A DNA stretch of 64,000 nucleotides from Kribbella kalugense (GCF_004365875.1 NZ_SODF01000002.1:806001-870000), one strand, 5' to 3'; counted from the first letter of the stretch, positions 42,712 through 52,317 are shown. Made by a program: numbers and translations. The notes: generated by a model from the sequence alone, not told the origin.

Positions 42712-44010
42712 ATGGATCAGCCCCTGCTCAGTCGGCGCCACCTGCTCCAGGCGACCGGCGGTACGGCGCTCGCCGCCGCGCTGGCCGCGTGTGGCGGAGG
42801 CGGCGGAAGTGGCGGCGGGTCGTCGTCGAAGGAGCTGTCGTTCGTCTACATGGGGACGGCCGAGCAGCAGGCGACCTGGAACAAGCTGTTCGCCAAGTTC
42901 ACCGAGCAGCACCCGGAGATCAAGCTCAAGGCCGAGGGCATCCCGCTGTCGAACTGGGGCGACTTCTTCAACAAGCTCTCCACCCGGATCGCCGGCGGCC
43001 AGGTGCCGGACGTCATCCAGATCGCGACCGAGGGCCAGCGGCTGTTCGCGTCCAAGGGCCTGCTCGCGCCGCTCGACGACTACATCACCAAGGACAAGTC
43101 GACGATCGACGAGTACTACGCCGACATGGACCCGAACCTGGTCGAGTGGGACAAGAAGTACGCCTCCACCGACGGCAAGACGTACTACCTGCCGGGCGAG
43201 TTCAACACCATGTGCATGTGGTACTCGAAGGACCTGTTCGCGAAGGCCGGCGTACCCGAGCCGACGCCGAAGTGGACCTGGGACGACTTCCGGCACGCGT
43301 GCGAGCAGATCAAGGCCAAGACCGGGGCCTTCGGGTACGCCGCCGGCCCGGAGTACTTCGCGGCGATCATGCCGTGGCTGTTGACGAACGGGACCAGCAG
43401 CTTCAGCGACGACTGGTCGAAGCCGACGTACGACGACCCTCGCGTGATCGAGGCCGCCGACTTCAACCGGAAGCTGGTCGCGGACAAGCTGTCGCCGCCG
43501 CCCGGTGGCACGTTCGACGCGACGACCGCGGCCGCGCAGGGCAAGCTGGCGATGTTCGGCGGCGGTCGCTGGCCGATCATCAGCATCCGGAACCTGAAGG
43601 CCACCGCGAAGATGGGGATCGTGCCGTGGCCGGTCAAGGTGCAGCAGGGCTCACCGGTCGGCTGGAACGGGTACCCGATCCTGAAGGCGTCGAAGAAGAA
43701 GGACGACGCCTGGACGTTCATCAAGTTCCTGATCTCCAAGGAAGGCTCGTCGTTCTTCGCCCAGCTCGGCGGCACCATCGTCCCGGCGCGTAAGTCGGTC
43801 GCGAACAGCCAGTCCTTCCTCGAGGACGCGCCGAAGGGGACGGAGTACCTGTACCAGGCGCTCAGCTACGCGACCCCGATCCCGTCGCCGGACAAGGGCG
43901 CCGCGATCCAGAAGGCGATCGAGGACGGCTGGAAGCAGGTGCTGACCGGCAACGCCGCGCCGGCCGACGCGCTCGGCAAGGCCCAGACCGCTTTGGAGGG
44001 GTTGGTCTGA
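42712..44010 (+). CDS. Carbohydrate ABC transporter substrate-binding lipoprotein
   Basis: 432 residues from ATG 42712. The twin-Arg-like/lipoprotein leader (SRRHLLQATGGTALAAALAAC) ends in lipobox LAAC, followed by a Gly/Ser linker. Type-1 extracellular sugar-binding protein (UgpB/MalE class). It feeds the two permeases that follow. The ATPase is not in the operon, so a shared MsiK-type ATPase is probable, as in streptomycetes. Confidence 0.92.
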   Translation: MDQPLLSRRHLLQATGGTALAAALAACGGGGGSGGGSSSKELSFVYMGTAEQQATWNKLFAKFTEQHPEIKLKAEGIPLSNWGDFFNKLSTRIAGGQVPDVIQIATEGQRLFASKGLLAPLDDYITKDKSTIDEYYADMDPNLVEWDKKYASTDGKTYYLPGEFNTMCMWYSKDLFAKAGVPEPTPKWTWDDFRHACEQIKAKTGAFGYAAGPEYFAAIMPWLLTNGTSSFSDDWSKPTYDDPRVIEAADFNRKLVADKLSPPPGGTFDATTAAAQGKLAMFGGGRWPIISIRNLKATAKMGIVPWPVKVQQGSPVGWNGYPILKASKKKDDAWTFIKFLISKEGSSFFAQLGGTIVPARKSVANSQSFLEDAPKGTEYLYQALSYATPIPSPDKGAAIQKAIEDGWKQVLTGNAAPADALGKAQTALEGLV

Positions 44011-44873
44011 AACCGCAGCGGAGGGACTGGCTACCGGGCTACGTCTTCATCAGTCCTGCCGTCCTGCTCTTCGTCATCTTCGTCGCCGGCCCGCTGGTCG
44101 CGGCCTTCGGACTCAGCTTGTTCCACTGGGATCTGCTGAGTACGCCGGAGTTCGCCGGCCTGGACAACTTCAAGCAGCTGGTGAGCGACCGCGCGACGAT
44201 CCGCGCGGTCGTCAACACCTTCGTCTTCGCGCTCGCGTCGGTGGTCACACACATCGGGCTTGGCATGCTGCTCGCCCTCGGCGTCCACCGGACGATGACT
44301 CGCGGAACGAAGTACTTCGTCAGGACGGCGTTCTTCTTTCCCTTCTTGGTCTCGTGGGCGGCGGTCGCGCTGATCTGGAAGTACGTTCTCGATCCAGCTT
44401 TCGGGTTGGCGAACTACTACCTCTCGTCGACGACGAACTGGCTGGCGTCGCCGACGTGGGCGCTGCCGACGCTGATCGTGGTCGACTGGTGGCACACGAT
44501 CGGGTACACGTTCATCATCTTGCTGGCCGGGCTGCAGACCGTGCCGGCGCAACTGCACGAGGCCGCCCGAGTGGACGGCGCTAACGCGTGGTGGCGGTTC
44601 TGGAGCGTGACGCTGCCGGTGATGTCGCCGACGATCTTCTTCGCGACCGTGATCACGTTCATCGGCGCGTTCCAGATCTTCGATCCGATGGTGATCATGA
44701 CCCAGGGCGGTCCGGACGGCGCGACCCGCAGCATCGTGCAGTACACGTATGAGAAGGGCTTCCAGTCCTTCGAGGTCGGGTACGCCGCCGCGCTGTCACT
44801 GGTCCTGTTCGTCGTGATCATGATCGTCACCGGTCTGCAGTTCCGGCTTGGTCGACGGTGGGTGCACCAATGA
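44007..44873 (+). CDS. Carbohydrate ABC permease (MalF type), probable CTG start
   Basis: 288 residues if started at CTG 44007. The first ATG (44118) would delete the opening KPQRRDWLPGYVFISPAVLL helix that every MalF-type permease has. The CTG overlaps the TGA of the previous gene (CTGA) and has an SD (GGAGG) seven bases upstream, so it fits the four-base-overlap pattern of the operon. Six helices; the EAA loop is HEAARVDGANAWWRFWSVTLP. Confidence 0.85.
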   Translation: MKPQRRDWLPGYVFISPAVLLFVIFVAGPLVAAFGLSLFHWDLLSTPEFAGLDNFKQLVSDRATIRAVVNTFVFALASVVTHIGLGMLLALGVHRTMTRGTKYFVRTAFFFPFLVSWAAVALIWKYVLDPAFGLANYYLSSTTNWLASPTWALPTLIVVDWWHTIGYTFIILLAGLQTVPAQLHEAARVDGANAWWRFWSVTLPVMSPTIFFATVITFIGAFQIFDPMVIMTQGGPDGATRSIVQYTYEKGFQSFEVGYAAALSLVLFVVIMIVTGLQFRLGRRWVHQ

Positions 44874-45682
44874 AGGGCAAGCTGCTCGACCTCGTGCTGG
44901 TGCTCAGCGGGCTGCTGATGATCGCGCCGTTGGTCTGGCTGATCGTGACCGCGTTGTCCGAGCCGATCAACGCGTTCCAGCTGCCACCGCAGTGGATCCC
45001 CCGACCGCCGACGTTGCAGAACTTCCAGCAGGTGCCGGACCTGATCCCGTTCGCGCGGATGGCCTGGAACAGTCTGCAGATCGCGGTCCTCACGACGGCC
45101 GGCGCGCTGTTCACCAGTGCGCTGGCGGCATACGCGTTCAACCGGCTGCGGTTCCCGGGACGCGATCAGATCTTCTCGGTGCTGCTCGCGGCGCTCGTCG
45201 TACCGGTGCAGCTGACGGTGGTGCCGATCTTCATCATGATGCGCTGGCTGCATCTAGTGGACTCGACGGTGGCGATCTGGCTGCCGGCGCTGGTCAACGT
45301 GTTCGGGATCTTCTTTCTGCGGCAGTACATCTCGTCGATCCCGCGGGAGCTGGACGAGGCGGCGATCATGGACGGCGCCGGGCACTTCTGGATCCTGTTC
45401 CGGGTGATCCTGCCGCTGGCCCGGCCGGGGCTGACCGCGTTGGGGATCTTCGTGTTCGAGGCGTCGTGGAACAACTTCTTCTGGCCGTACATCTTCCTGT
45501 CGTCGCCGGAGAAGATGACGCTGCCGGTCGGCCTGGTGTCGCTGCAGGGCGCGATGGGCGGCGGTCCGGCCGTCGTACTGTTCGCGGCGATCACGCTGGT
45601 TGTGCTGCCGATCCTGGTGCTGTTCCTGATCTTCCAGCGCTCGTTTATCGCCTCGATCGCATCGACGGGTCTGCGCGCATGA
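44870..45682 (+). CDS. Carbohydrate ABC permease (MalG type)
   Basis: 270 residues from ATG 44870, overlapping the previous stop (ATGA). Six helices; the EAA loop is IPRELDEAAIMDGAGHFWIL. Forms the heterodimeric channel with the preceding MalF-type permease. Confidence 0.93.
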   Translation: MKGKLLDLVLVLSGLLMIAPLVWLIVTALSEPINAFQLPPQWIPRPPTLQNFQQVPDLIPFARMAWNSLQIAVLTTAGALFTSALAAYAFNRLRFPGRDQIFSVLLAALVVPVQLTVVPIFIMMRWLHLVDSTVAIWLPALVNVFGIFFLRQYISSIPRELDEAAIMDGAGHFWILFRVILPLARPGLTALGIFVFEASWNNFFWPYIFLSSPEKMTLPVGLVSLQGAMGGGPAVVLFAAITLVVLPILVLFLIFQRSFIASIASTGLRA

Positions 45683-46308
45683 CCTACTTACCTGCTGCTT
45701 TCAAGGCTTTGTGGCACGAATTGCCCTTCCTCGTCGCCGCAGGTGTCTTGGTCTGCGTGGCCTCTTTTATGGTCGTCCTCTTCTCCCCTGGCCTGTCGCC
45801 GGTCAGCGTCCTTCTCGGCGCCGCGCTGGTGGGACCAGCGTGGGCAGCCGTGGTCGCCACAACCGACTCGATCGTGCGGGATGATCGCGGCGGCGTCCTG
45901 CTCCTGCTGCGGAACCTCAAGCGCCACGCTCTGCCGGGGCTCGAGGTCGCCTGCCTGCCGGCCGTAATCACCGCGCTGGCACTGCTCAACTGGCAGCTGT
46001 ACGCCGGGCCTGTCTTCGCGATCCCATTGGCCGTCAGTGGTTGCGCGAGCGTGCTTGTCTTGCTTGCCTCCTGCTTCGCATTCAGCCTCCGCGTGACCGC
46101 CGGGCTTCGCGGCAAGACGCTCTGGCTAGCCGCATTGCAACTAGTTGCACGTGCACCACTCGTTCCCCTCGGCGTATTGGCACTAGTTGTTGTGTCACTA
46201 CTCCTCGGCACTTCCGTGACGGCTTCCTTGCTTCTACTCGCCCCGGGTCCGGTCGCGTTGTTCGCTTCCGCTGGTACATGGACGGAGAAATATGCGTTAC
46301 ACCGGTGA
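45679..46308 (+). CDS. YesL/DUF624-like membrane protein
   Basis: 209 residues from ATG 45679 (ATGA overlap). About six hydrophobic segments. Small proteins of the YesL/DUF624 group are regularly found in carbohydrate ABC operons, which is the main argument here; the sequence match is by feature, not by firm motif. Role unknown. Confidence 0.65.
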   Translation: MTYLPAAFKALWHELPFLVAAGVLVCVASFMVVLFSPGLSPVSVLLGAALVGPAWAAVVATTDSIVRDDRGGVLLLLRNLKRHALPGLEVACLPAVITALALLNWQLYAGPVFAIPLAVSGCASVLVLLASCFAFSLRVTAGLRGKTLWLAALQLVARAPLVPLGVLALVVVSLLLGTSVTASLLLLAPGPVALFASAGTWTEKYALHR

Positions 46309-48766
46309 CAAACTTCGACACTTCGCGTTGCCGCTCGGCGGAGTTGGGACCGGCACGGTCGCGCTGGCCGGCAACGGGGCGCTGCGCCAGTGGCAACTGC
46401 ACAACGTCGGCAATCACGACGGTCACGTGCCGGACAGCTTCTTCGCGCTCCGGCTGTCGCGCGTCGAGCCGCCGCTGGACGAGATCCGTTTACTACAAGG
46501 ACCTCCGCAGGAGCCGTCCCGCACTCCGCTCGTCACCGACGACTTGGTTCCACCTGGCGAATCAGAGTTGCACTCACTGCTCGCACCGATCGGCGAGCCG
46601 ACCATCACGGCGACGTACCCGGGCGCGCACGTCGACTACGCGACGGATCTGCCGCTGGCTGTCAGCCTCGATGTCTTCAATCCGTTGGTGCCGTCCGACG
46701 CCGCTGCGAGCTCGCAGCCCGTTGTGGCCTTCACCTTCACGCTGCACAACCCCGGTGAGATCGCCCTGCACGGCAAGCTCGCGGCTGCGTTGCAGAACTC
46801 GGTTGGCTGGGACGGCGTCACCCCGATCGACGGCGTCAGGTGTAGTCAGTACGGCGGCAACACGAATCGCGTCCGTCGGTCGGACGGGTGGACTGCAGTG
46901 GTGTGTGAGAACGCGGGATTGTCCGAGGACCACCCTGGCGCGGGTCAGCTCGTGCTCACCACTGATGGCGTCGGCGCGTTGACACACGCCCAGTGGTCTC
47001 GGCCCGACGAGTTTGTTGCCTTCCTCAACGGTCCGGTGACTGCAGTGAGTGGCGCGAGTGCACCTGGGTCGACCTGGAACGGTGGGCTGGCTGTCCCGTT
47101 CAGCTTGGGTCCTGGTGAGTCGGCGCAGGTGCGGTTCCTGATCGCGTGGCATTTCCCGAACCGATATGTCGACTTCAATCAGTTCGGCCCACATCCGGAG
47201 TACGGCCATAGTCGCTTCTGGCTGGGTAATGCGTACACCCGTCGTACGCCGGACGCTGTCGCCGCGGCCGAGTCGTTCATCGCCCGCTGGTCCTCGCTGC
47301 AGGAGTTGACGTTGTCCTGGGCTGAGGCGTTCGAGTCGAGCAGTCTGCCCGGGGAGGCCGGATCACGGCTCGCTGCGCTCGTGGCCGACGTACGTAGTCC
47401 GACTGTCTTCCAGACGGCGGATGACGACGTACTGGGGTTCGAGGGTGTGCTCGGCGCGTCGACGGTGATGTGGGGCGGGCGGTACGGCGGGTCGTGTCCG
47501 CTCAACTGCACTCACGTGTGGAACTACGAGCAGACGCTGTCCCGGCTGTTCCCGTCGCTGGAGCGGAACATGCGGGACACGGAGTACGACGTAATGCAGG
47601 CACCGGAGGGGTACATCCCGCACCGGGTGCGCGCACCGCTGTATATGAAGCAGCTGTGGGACGTGGTGATCGGCGGTCCGGAAGAGCCGGCGCTGGACGG
47701 GATGCTCGGGACGGTGCTGAAGACATATAGAGAGGTACGGCAGGGTGCCGGACAGGAGTGGCTGGAGCGACGCTGGCCTCAGGTGGTCCGGTTGCTCGAC
47801 CACATCCACGGCAAGTGGCTGCAGGACGGCGTACTGCGTGGCATCCAGCCCAGTACGCACGACATCGACCTGTGTGGGGTCAACTCATTCATGGGCACGC
47901 TGTGGTTGGCCGCGTTGCGTGCCGCCGAGGAGATGGCGCAGCTGCTCGGTGAGGACGGGACGGCGTACCGGAAGCTGTTTGAGGCTGGTAGCAAGGCGTA
48001 CGACGAGTTGCTGTTCACCGGCGAGTACTACCGGCAGATCCTGTCGCCTGACGAAACCAGGGACTTCCAGTGGGGTGATGGCTGCCTCGCCGACCAGCTG
48101 ATCGGGCAGTGGTGGGCGCATCAGCTCGACCTCGGCTACATCCTTCCGGCGGACCACGTGCGTACGGCGCTGCAGAACGTCGTACGGCACAACCTGCGGA
48201 CCGGCTTCCACGACTTCGAGCACCCGTACCGCGTCTTCGCCGACGGAGACGACACGGGCCTCCTTATGTGTACCTGGCCGCACGGCGGACGCCCCGACGT
48301 ACCCACCCGGTACTGCGACGAGGTCTGGACCGGCTCGGAGTACCAGGTAGCCGCCCACTGCCTCTACGAAGGCCTCACCGACGAAGGTATGTCCATCCTC
48401 CAAGGACTCTGGACCCGCTACGACGGCACCCGCCGCAACCCCTTCAACCCCATCGAATGCGGCGACCACTACATCCGCAACGCCGCCGGCTGGTCAACCC
48501 TAGAAGCCCTAACCGGCTACACCCACAACGCCCTAACCAAATCAGCCACCTTCGCCCCACTCCCCCTTGCCCGCTCAGGCCCGACCTGGCAATTCCCCTT
48601 CACCACCAACACCGGCTGGGCCATAGCCACCCAAACCGCCGACTCCCTAACCCTCACCTGCAAGTCCGGCCACCTAGACCTCCAAACCATCCAAGTCGAC
48701 GGCACCACCCACACCATCAACACCCCCATCCACCCCGGAACCCCGTTGGTCATCCCAACTGCGTGA
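46292..48766 (+). CDS. GH116-family beta-glycosidase (GBA2-like)
   Basis: 824 residues from ATG 46292 (SD GGAG), overlapping the previous gene by 17 bp. The N-terminal beta-sandwich (HFALPLGGVGTGTVALAG) and C-terminal (alpha/alpha)6 catalytic domain are typical of GH116. Nucleophile candidate is the Glu of NCTHVWNYEQ; the acid/base Asp lies in THDIDLCGVNSFMG. Family members cleave beta-glucosides or beta-xylosides. No signal, so it acts inside the cell on imported sugar, fitting the ABC importer. The 3' ~350 bp is strongly C-rich on the coding strand. Confidence 0.88.
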   Translation: MRYTGDKLRHFALPLGGVGTGTVALAGNGALRQWQLHNVGNHDGHVPDSFFALRLSRVEPPLDEIRLLQGPPQEPSRTPLVTDDLVPPGESELHSLLAPIGEPTITATYPGAHVDYATDLPLAVSLDVFNPLVPSDAAASSQPVVAFTFTLHNPGEIALHGKLAAALQNSVGWDGVTPIDGVRCSQYGGNTNRVRRSDGWTAVVCENAGLSEDHPGAGQLVLTTDGVGALTHAQWSRPDEFVAFLNGPVTAVSGASAPGSTWNGGLAVPFSLGPGESAQVRFLIAWHFPNRYVDFNQFGPHPEYGHSRFWLGNAYTRRTPDAVAAAESFIARWSSLQELTLSWAEAFESSSLPGEAGSRLAALVADVRSPTVFQTADDDVLGFEGVLGASTVMWGGRYGGSCPLNCTHVWNYEQTLSRLFPSLERNMRDTEYDVMQAPEGYIPHRVRAPLYMKQLWDVVIGGPEEPALDGMLGTVLKTYREVRQGAGQEWLERRWPQVVRLLDHIHGKWLQDGVLRGIQPSTHDIDLCGVNSFMGTLWLAALRAAEEMAQLLGEDGTAYRKLFEAGSKAYDELLFTGEYYRQILSPDETRDFQWGDGCLADQLIGQWWAHQLDLGYILPADHVRTALQNVVRHNLRTGFHDFEHPYRVFADGDDTGLLMCTWPHGGRPDVPTRYCDEVWTGSEYQVAAHCLYEGLTDEGMSILQGLWTRYDGTRRNPFNPIECGDHYIRNAAGWSTLEALTGYTHNALTKSATFAPLPLARSGPTWQFPFTTNTGWAIATQTADSLTLTCKSGHLDLQTIQVDGTTHTINTPIHPGTPLVIPTA

Positions 48767-48829
48767 GCCTTACGTCAACTGCATGCCCTGGACCTCTTCG
48801 GGGGGCCGTTTTGTCGTTCGGGCAGGGAA

Positions 48830-48871
48830 GAGCGCCGGCCGTCCGGCAACGCCGCCGGACGGTCGGCGCTC
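48830..48871. terminator. Terminator between GH116 and DUF779 genes
   Basis: GAGCGCCG / CGGCGCTC outer arms and CCGTCCGGC / GCCGGACGG inner arms around loop AACGCC; lies three bases from the DUF779 stop and serves both convergent operons. Confidence 0.85.
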
Positions 48872-48873
48872 GC

Positions 48874-49251
48874 TCAGAGGAGTCCCAGGTCGGCGGACTC
48901 CTGGTCGGTGAACAATCTCGACCTGATCAGGAAGCGGACGCCCTCGGGGGCCTCCACCGAGAAGCCGCTGCCACGGCCCTTCACCACGTCGACCGTCAGC
49001 TGGGTGTGCTTCCAGTACTCGTACTGGTTCGCGGACATCCAGAAACCGATCGGCTTGTCCACTCCATCCACCGCGAGATCACCGAGATGCACGTCCGCCG
49101 ACCCCGTTTTGAATTCCCCGTCCGGGAAGCACATCGGCGAACTACCGTCGCAGCAGCCACCGGACTGGTGGAACATCAGCGGACCGTGCATGCCGGTGAG
49201 ACGGCGGAGCAGGTCCGCCGCCTCGTCGGTGAGCATTACCTTGGCGGCCAC
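48874..49251 (-). CDS. DUF779-family protein
   Basis: 125 residues from GTG 49251 (an internal ATG at 49236 is possible). The family motif HQSGGCCDGSSPMCFPDGEF contains the conserved cysteines. DUF779 genes are commonly linked to aldehyde dehydrogenase genes, as here (two-base gap), and may assist or redox-protect that enzyme. Function unproved. Confidence 0.88.
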   Translation of the reverse strand: MAAKVMLTDEAADLLRRLTGMHGPLMFHQSGGCCDGSSPMCFPDGEFKTGSADVHLGDLAVDGVDKPIGFWMSANQYEYWKHTQLTVDVVKGRGSGFSVEAPEGVRFLIRSRLFTDQESADLGLL

Positions 49252-49253
49252 CG

Positions 49254-50777
49254 TCAGAAGAACCCCAGCTTCGACGGGCTGTAGCTGACCAGCAGGTTCT
49301 TGGTCTGCTGGTAGTGGTCCAGCATCATCTTGTGGTTCTCCCGGCCGATGCCGGAGTTCTTGTAGCCACCGAACGCCGCGTGCGCGGGGTAGGAGTGGTA
49401 GTTGTTCGTCCAGACCCGGCCGGCCTGGATCTCCCGCCCGGCCCGGTACGCCGTGTTGATGTCCCGCGACCAGACCCCGGCCCCGAGGCCGTAGAGGGTG
49501 TCGTTGGCGATCTTCATCGCGTCGGCGTAGTCGTCGAACTTCGTCACGGAGACGACCGGCCCGAAGATCTCCTCCTGGAAGATCCGCATCTTGTTGTCGC
49601 CCTCGAAGATCGTCGGCTGGATGTAGTAGCCACCCGCGAGGTCGCCGTCGAGCTCCGCCTTCGCGCCGCCGGTGATCACCTTCGCGCCCTCGGCCTGACC
49701 GATGTCGATGTAGGCGAGGATCTTCTCGTACTGGTCGTTGCTGGCCTGGGCGCCCATCATCGTGTCGGTGTCGAGCGGGTTGCCCATCTTGATCGCCTGC
49801 GTCCGCGCGGTCGCGTCGGACAGGAAGCTGTCGTAGATGGACGACTGGATCAGCGCCCGCGACGGACACGTGCAGACCTCGCCCTGGTTCAGCGCGAACA
49901 TCGTGAAGCCCTCGAGCGCCTTGTCGTAGAAGTCGTCCTTCGACGACGCGACGTCGGCGAAGAACACGTTCGGGCTCTTGCCGCCGAGCTCCAGCGTGAC
50001 CGGGATGATGTTCTCCGACGCGTACTGCATGATCAGTCGCCCGGTCGTGGTCTCACCAGTGAACGCGATCTTGGCAACTCTGTTGCTTGAGGCAAGCGGT
50101 TTGCCGGCCTCGACGCCGAACCCGTTGACGATGTTCAGTACGCCGGGCGGGAGCAGGTCCTGGATCAGCTCCATCAGCACGTGGATCGACGCCGGAGTCT
50201 GCTCGGCCGGCTTCAGTACGACGGCATTGCCGGCCGCCAGCGCGGGCGCCAGCTTCCAGACCGCCATCAGGATCGGGAAGTTCCACGGGATGATCTGCCC
50301 GACCACGCCGAGCGGCTCGTGGAAGTGGTAGGCGATCGTGTCGTCGTCGATCACCGATACCGAGCCCTCCTGGGCCCGCAGCGCACCGGCGAAGTAGCGG
50401 AAGTGGTCGATCGCCAGCGGCATGTCGGCAGCGAGCGTCTCGCGGACGGCCTTGCCGTTGTCCCAGGCTTCGGCGACCGCGAGCAGCTCGAGGTTGGCCT
50501 CGATCCGGTCGGCGATCTTGTTCAGGATGTTGGCGCGCTCGGCCGGCGACGTACGTCCCCAGCCCGGCGCCGCACCATGCGCGGCATCCAGGGCGGCTTC
50601 GACATCTTCCGCCGTACCGCGAGCGATCTCGGTGAAGTTCTCACCAGTGACGGGAGTGGGATTCTCGAAGTACCCGCCTTTGACCGGCGGAACCCATTCG
50701 CCGCCGATGTAGTGGTCGTAGCGTGATTTGAACGCGACCGGGCTGCCATCCTGCCCGGGAGCTGCGAAGATCGTCAT
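49254..50777 (-). CDS. NAD(P)+-dependent aldehyde dehydrogenase
   Basis: 507 residues from ATG 50777 (SD GAAGGAGG). Conserved PWNFPILMAVWKLAPALAAGN, catalytic Glu in LELGGKSPN, catalytic Cys in NQGEVCTCPSR and terminal AAFGGYKNSGIGRENHKM. Closest to the ExaC/AldA acetaldehyde- and alcohol-oxidation group. Transcribed with DUF779 and divergent from a GAF-domain regulator. Confidence 0.94.
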   Translation of the reverse strand: MTIFAAPGQDGSPVAFKSRYDHYIGGEWVPPVKGGYFENPTPVTGENFTEIARGTAEDVEAALDAAHGAAPGWGRTSPAERANILNKIADRIEANLELLAVAEAWDNGKAVRETLAADMPLAIDHFRYFAGALRAQEGSVSVIDDDTIAYHFHEPLGVVGQIIPWNFPILMAVWKLAPALAAGNAVVLKPAEQTPASIHVLMELIQDLLPPGVLNIVNGFGVEAGKPLASSNRVAKIAFTGETTTGRLIMQYASENIIPVTLELGGKSPNVFFADVASSKDDFYDKALEGFTMFALNQGEVCTCPSRALIQSSIYDSFLSDATARTQAIKMGNPLDTDTMMGAQASNDQYEKILAYIDIGQAEGAKVITGGAKAELDGDLAGGYYIQPTIFEGDNKMRIFQEEIFGPVVSVTKFDDYADAMKIANDTLYGLGAGVWSRDINTAYRAGREIQAGRVWTNNYHSYPAHAAFGGYKNSGIGRENHKMMLDHYQQTKNLLVSYSPSKLGFF

Positions 50778-50803
50778 AGGTCCTCCTTCAGATCGGAAAC
50801 CTG

Positions 50804-50852
50804 ACGTTGGACCGAACGTAGGAGGATGGACGTTGCACGGACGTTGCAACGT
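50804..50852. promoter_or_regulatory. ACGTTG half-sites and 12-bp palindrome, operator of the ALDH unit
   Basis: ACGTTG at 50804, 50830 and 50841; the last is part of the perfect palindrome ACGTTGCAACGT at 50841-50852. They fill the 88-bp gap between the divergent ALDH and regulator genes. Confidence 0.6.
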
Positions 50853-50865
50853 GGAGTGAGGCGGC

Positions 50866-52317
50866 ATGGACGCACAGGATCAGGCCCGCCGGTTGAGCGA
50901 GTTGTACGACGAGGTGCTCGGCGGAGGCCGGGTGCCGGGTGTGCCGCGCCCGCTGATCACCGCCTCCTGGGAGCGCTCCCTCGCGGCCGCGGTCGATCCC
51001 GAGCTGGACGCGCCGCCGGTGGTCGTCGACGCCGAAGTACTCGAGGCGATCCGGGCGAACCACCCGCTGCAGGCCGTCCTGCCGGTGCTGCGGCAGACGC
51101 TGACCACGATCGCCGACGAGGCGTCGCACATCATGATCATCACCGACGCCCAGGGGATGATCCTGTGGCGTGAAGGCGCCGCCGACGTGAAGCGGCAGGC
51201 CGACCGGATCGCTTTGTCCGAAGGCGCGGTGTGGTCCGAGGACCAGATCGGCACCAACGGCATGGGTACGTCGCTCGCGGTCGGGAAGCCGGTGCAGATC
51301 TACTCGGCCGAGCACCTGGTACGCCGGATTCACGAATGGACCTGTGCCGCCGCGCCGGTGCACGATCCCGACACCGGCAAGCTGATCGGCGCGGTCGACG
51401 TCTCCGGTCCGCTCCGCACGGTCCACCCCGCGATGGTCGCGTTGGTGACCGCGGCTGCCCAGTTGGCTGAGGGCCAGCTGAGAGTCCGGATGGCCGCGGC
51501 CGACGAGATGCTGCGTGCCCGCAACATGCGGCACCTGATGGCGCTCGGCGACGCACCCGGTGCGTTGCTGACCCCGAGCGGCCGCGTGCTCGCCGTACAA
51601 CCGCTCGAGTGGCTGCCCGACCGCCTGATAGTCCCGGACGGCGCCGACCGCATCGACCTCGGCGACGGCCGCGAAGGTCTGCTCGAGCCACTCGACGAGG
51701 GCTACCTGCTCCGCATCCCCGGTACGGCGGTCCGCCGGTCGCGACCGTCACTGCGCCTCAAGCTGCTCGGCGCCGGTCAACCGATCGCGGTCGTCGGCGG
51801 CCGCGAGATCGCGCTGACGTTACGGCGGGCCGAAGTACTCGCACTCCTTCTTCTACATCCGTCCGGGCTCACCGCCGAGCAGTTGATGCTGCAGCTGTAC
51901 GGCGACGAGGGCAATCCGACCACGGTCCGCTCGGAGATGCATCGCCTGCGGAACCTGCTCGGTGGCGGGGTGCTCGACACCAAGCCGTACCGAATCATCG
52001 CCGACGTCACCGGCGACGTCACCGACGTCCAGACGGCACTCGGCAACGGACAACTGCTCGCGGCCCTCGACCTCTACAACGGTCCTTTGCTGGCCAGGTC
52101 CGACGCCCCGGCCCTGCGAGCCGAGCGCGATGAGCTCGACGCGACGCTGCGCCGCGCGGCGATCGACTCCGCCGATCCCGAACTGCTGTGGCGATTCGCC
52201 CAGACCGCGACCGGCGCCGAAGACCTGGAGATCTTCGAGTCCCTGGACGCGGACCTGCCGGCCCACGATCCACGCCGCGCCGCCGTCGCCGCCCGCCTCG
52301 ACCGCCTGGTGGACTAG
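50866..52317 (+). CDS. AcoR-like GAF-domain transcriptional regulator
   Basis: 483 residues from ATG 50866. The N-terminal ~230 residues match the GAF sensor part of AcoR-type activators (ASHIMIITDAQGMILWREG, GAVWSEDQIGTNGMGTSLAVG, VHDPDTGKLIGAVDVSGP). The AAA+ sigma-54 domain is absent; a C-terminal winged-helix part (LALLLLHPSGLTAEQLMLQLYG) probably binds DNA. Such proteins accompany ALDH/DUF779 genes in actinomycetes and likely respond to aldehyde or alcohol. Binds its own divergent region, by inference. Confidence 0.85.
   Translation: MDAQDQARRLSELYDEVLGGGRVPGVPRPLITASWERSLAAAVDPELDAPPVVVDAEVLEAIRANHPLQAVLPVLRQTLTTIADEASHIMIITDAQGMILWREGAADVKRQADRIALSEGAVWSEDQIGTNGMGTSLAVGKPVQIYSAEHLVRRIHEWTCAAAPVHDPDTGKLIGAVDVSGPLRTVHPAMVALVTAAAQLAEGQLRVRMAAADEMLRARNMRHLMALGDAPGALLTPSGRVLAVQPLEWLPDRLIVPDGADRIDLGDGREGLLEPLDEGYLLRIPGTAVRRSRPSLRLKLLGAGQPIAVVGGREIALTLRRAEVLALLLLHPSGLTAEQLMLQLYGDEGNPTTVRSEMHRLRNLLGGGVLDTKPYRIIADVTGDVTDVQTALGNGQLLAALDLYNGPLLARSDAPALRAERDELDATLRRAAIDSADPELLWRFAQTATGAEDLEIFESLDADLPAHDPRRAAVAARLDRLVD

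Noticed and set aside
48874..49869. Longer 331-residue reading of the DUF779 gene
   Set aside because: Its upstream part is an alternate frame of the aldehyde dehydrogenase; DUF779 proteins are about 120 residues.
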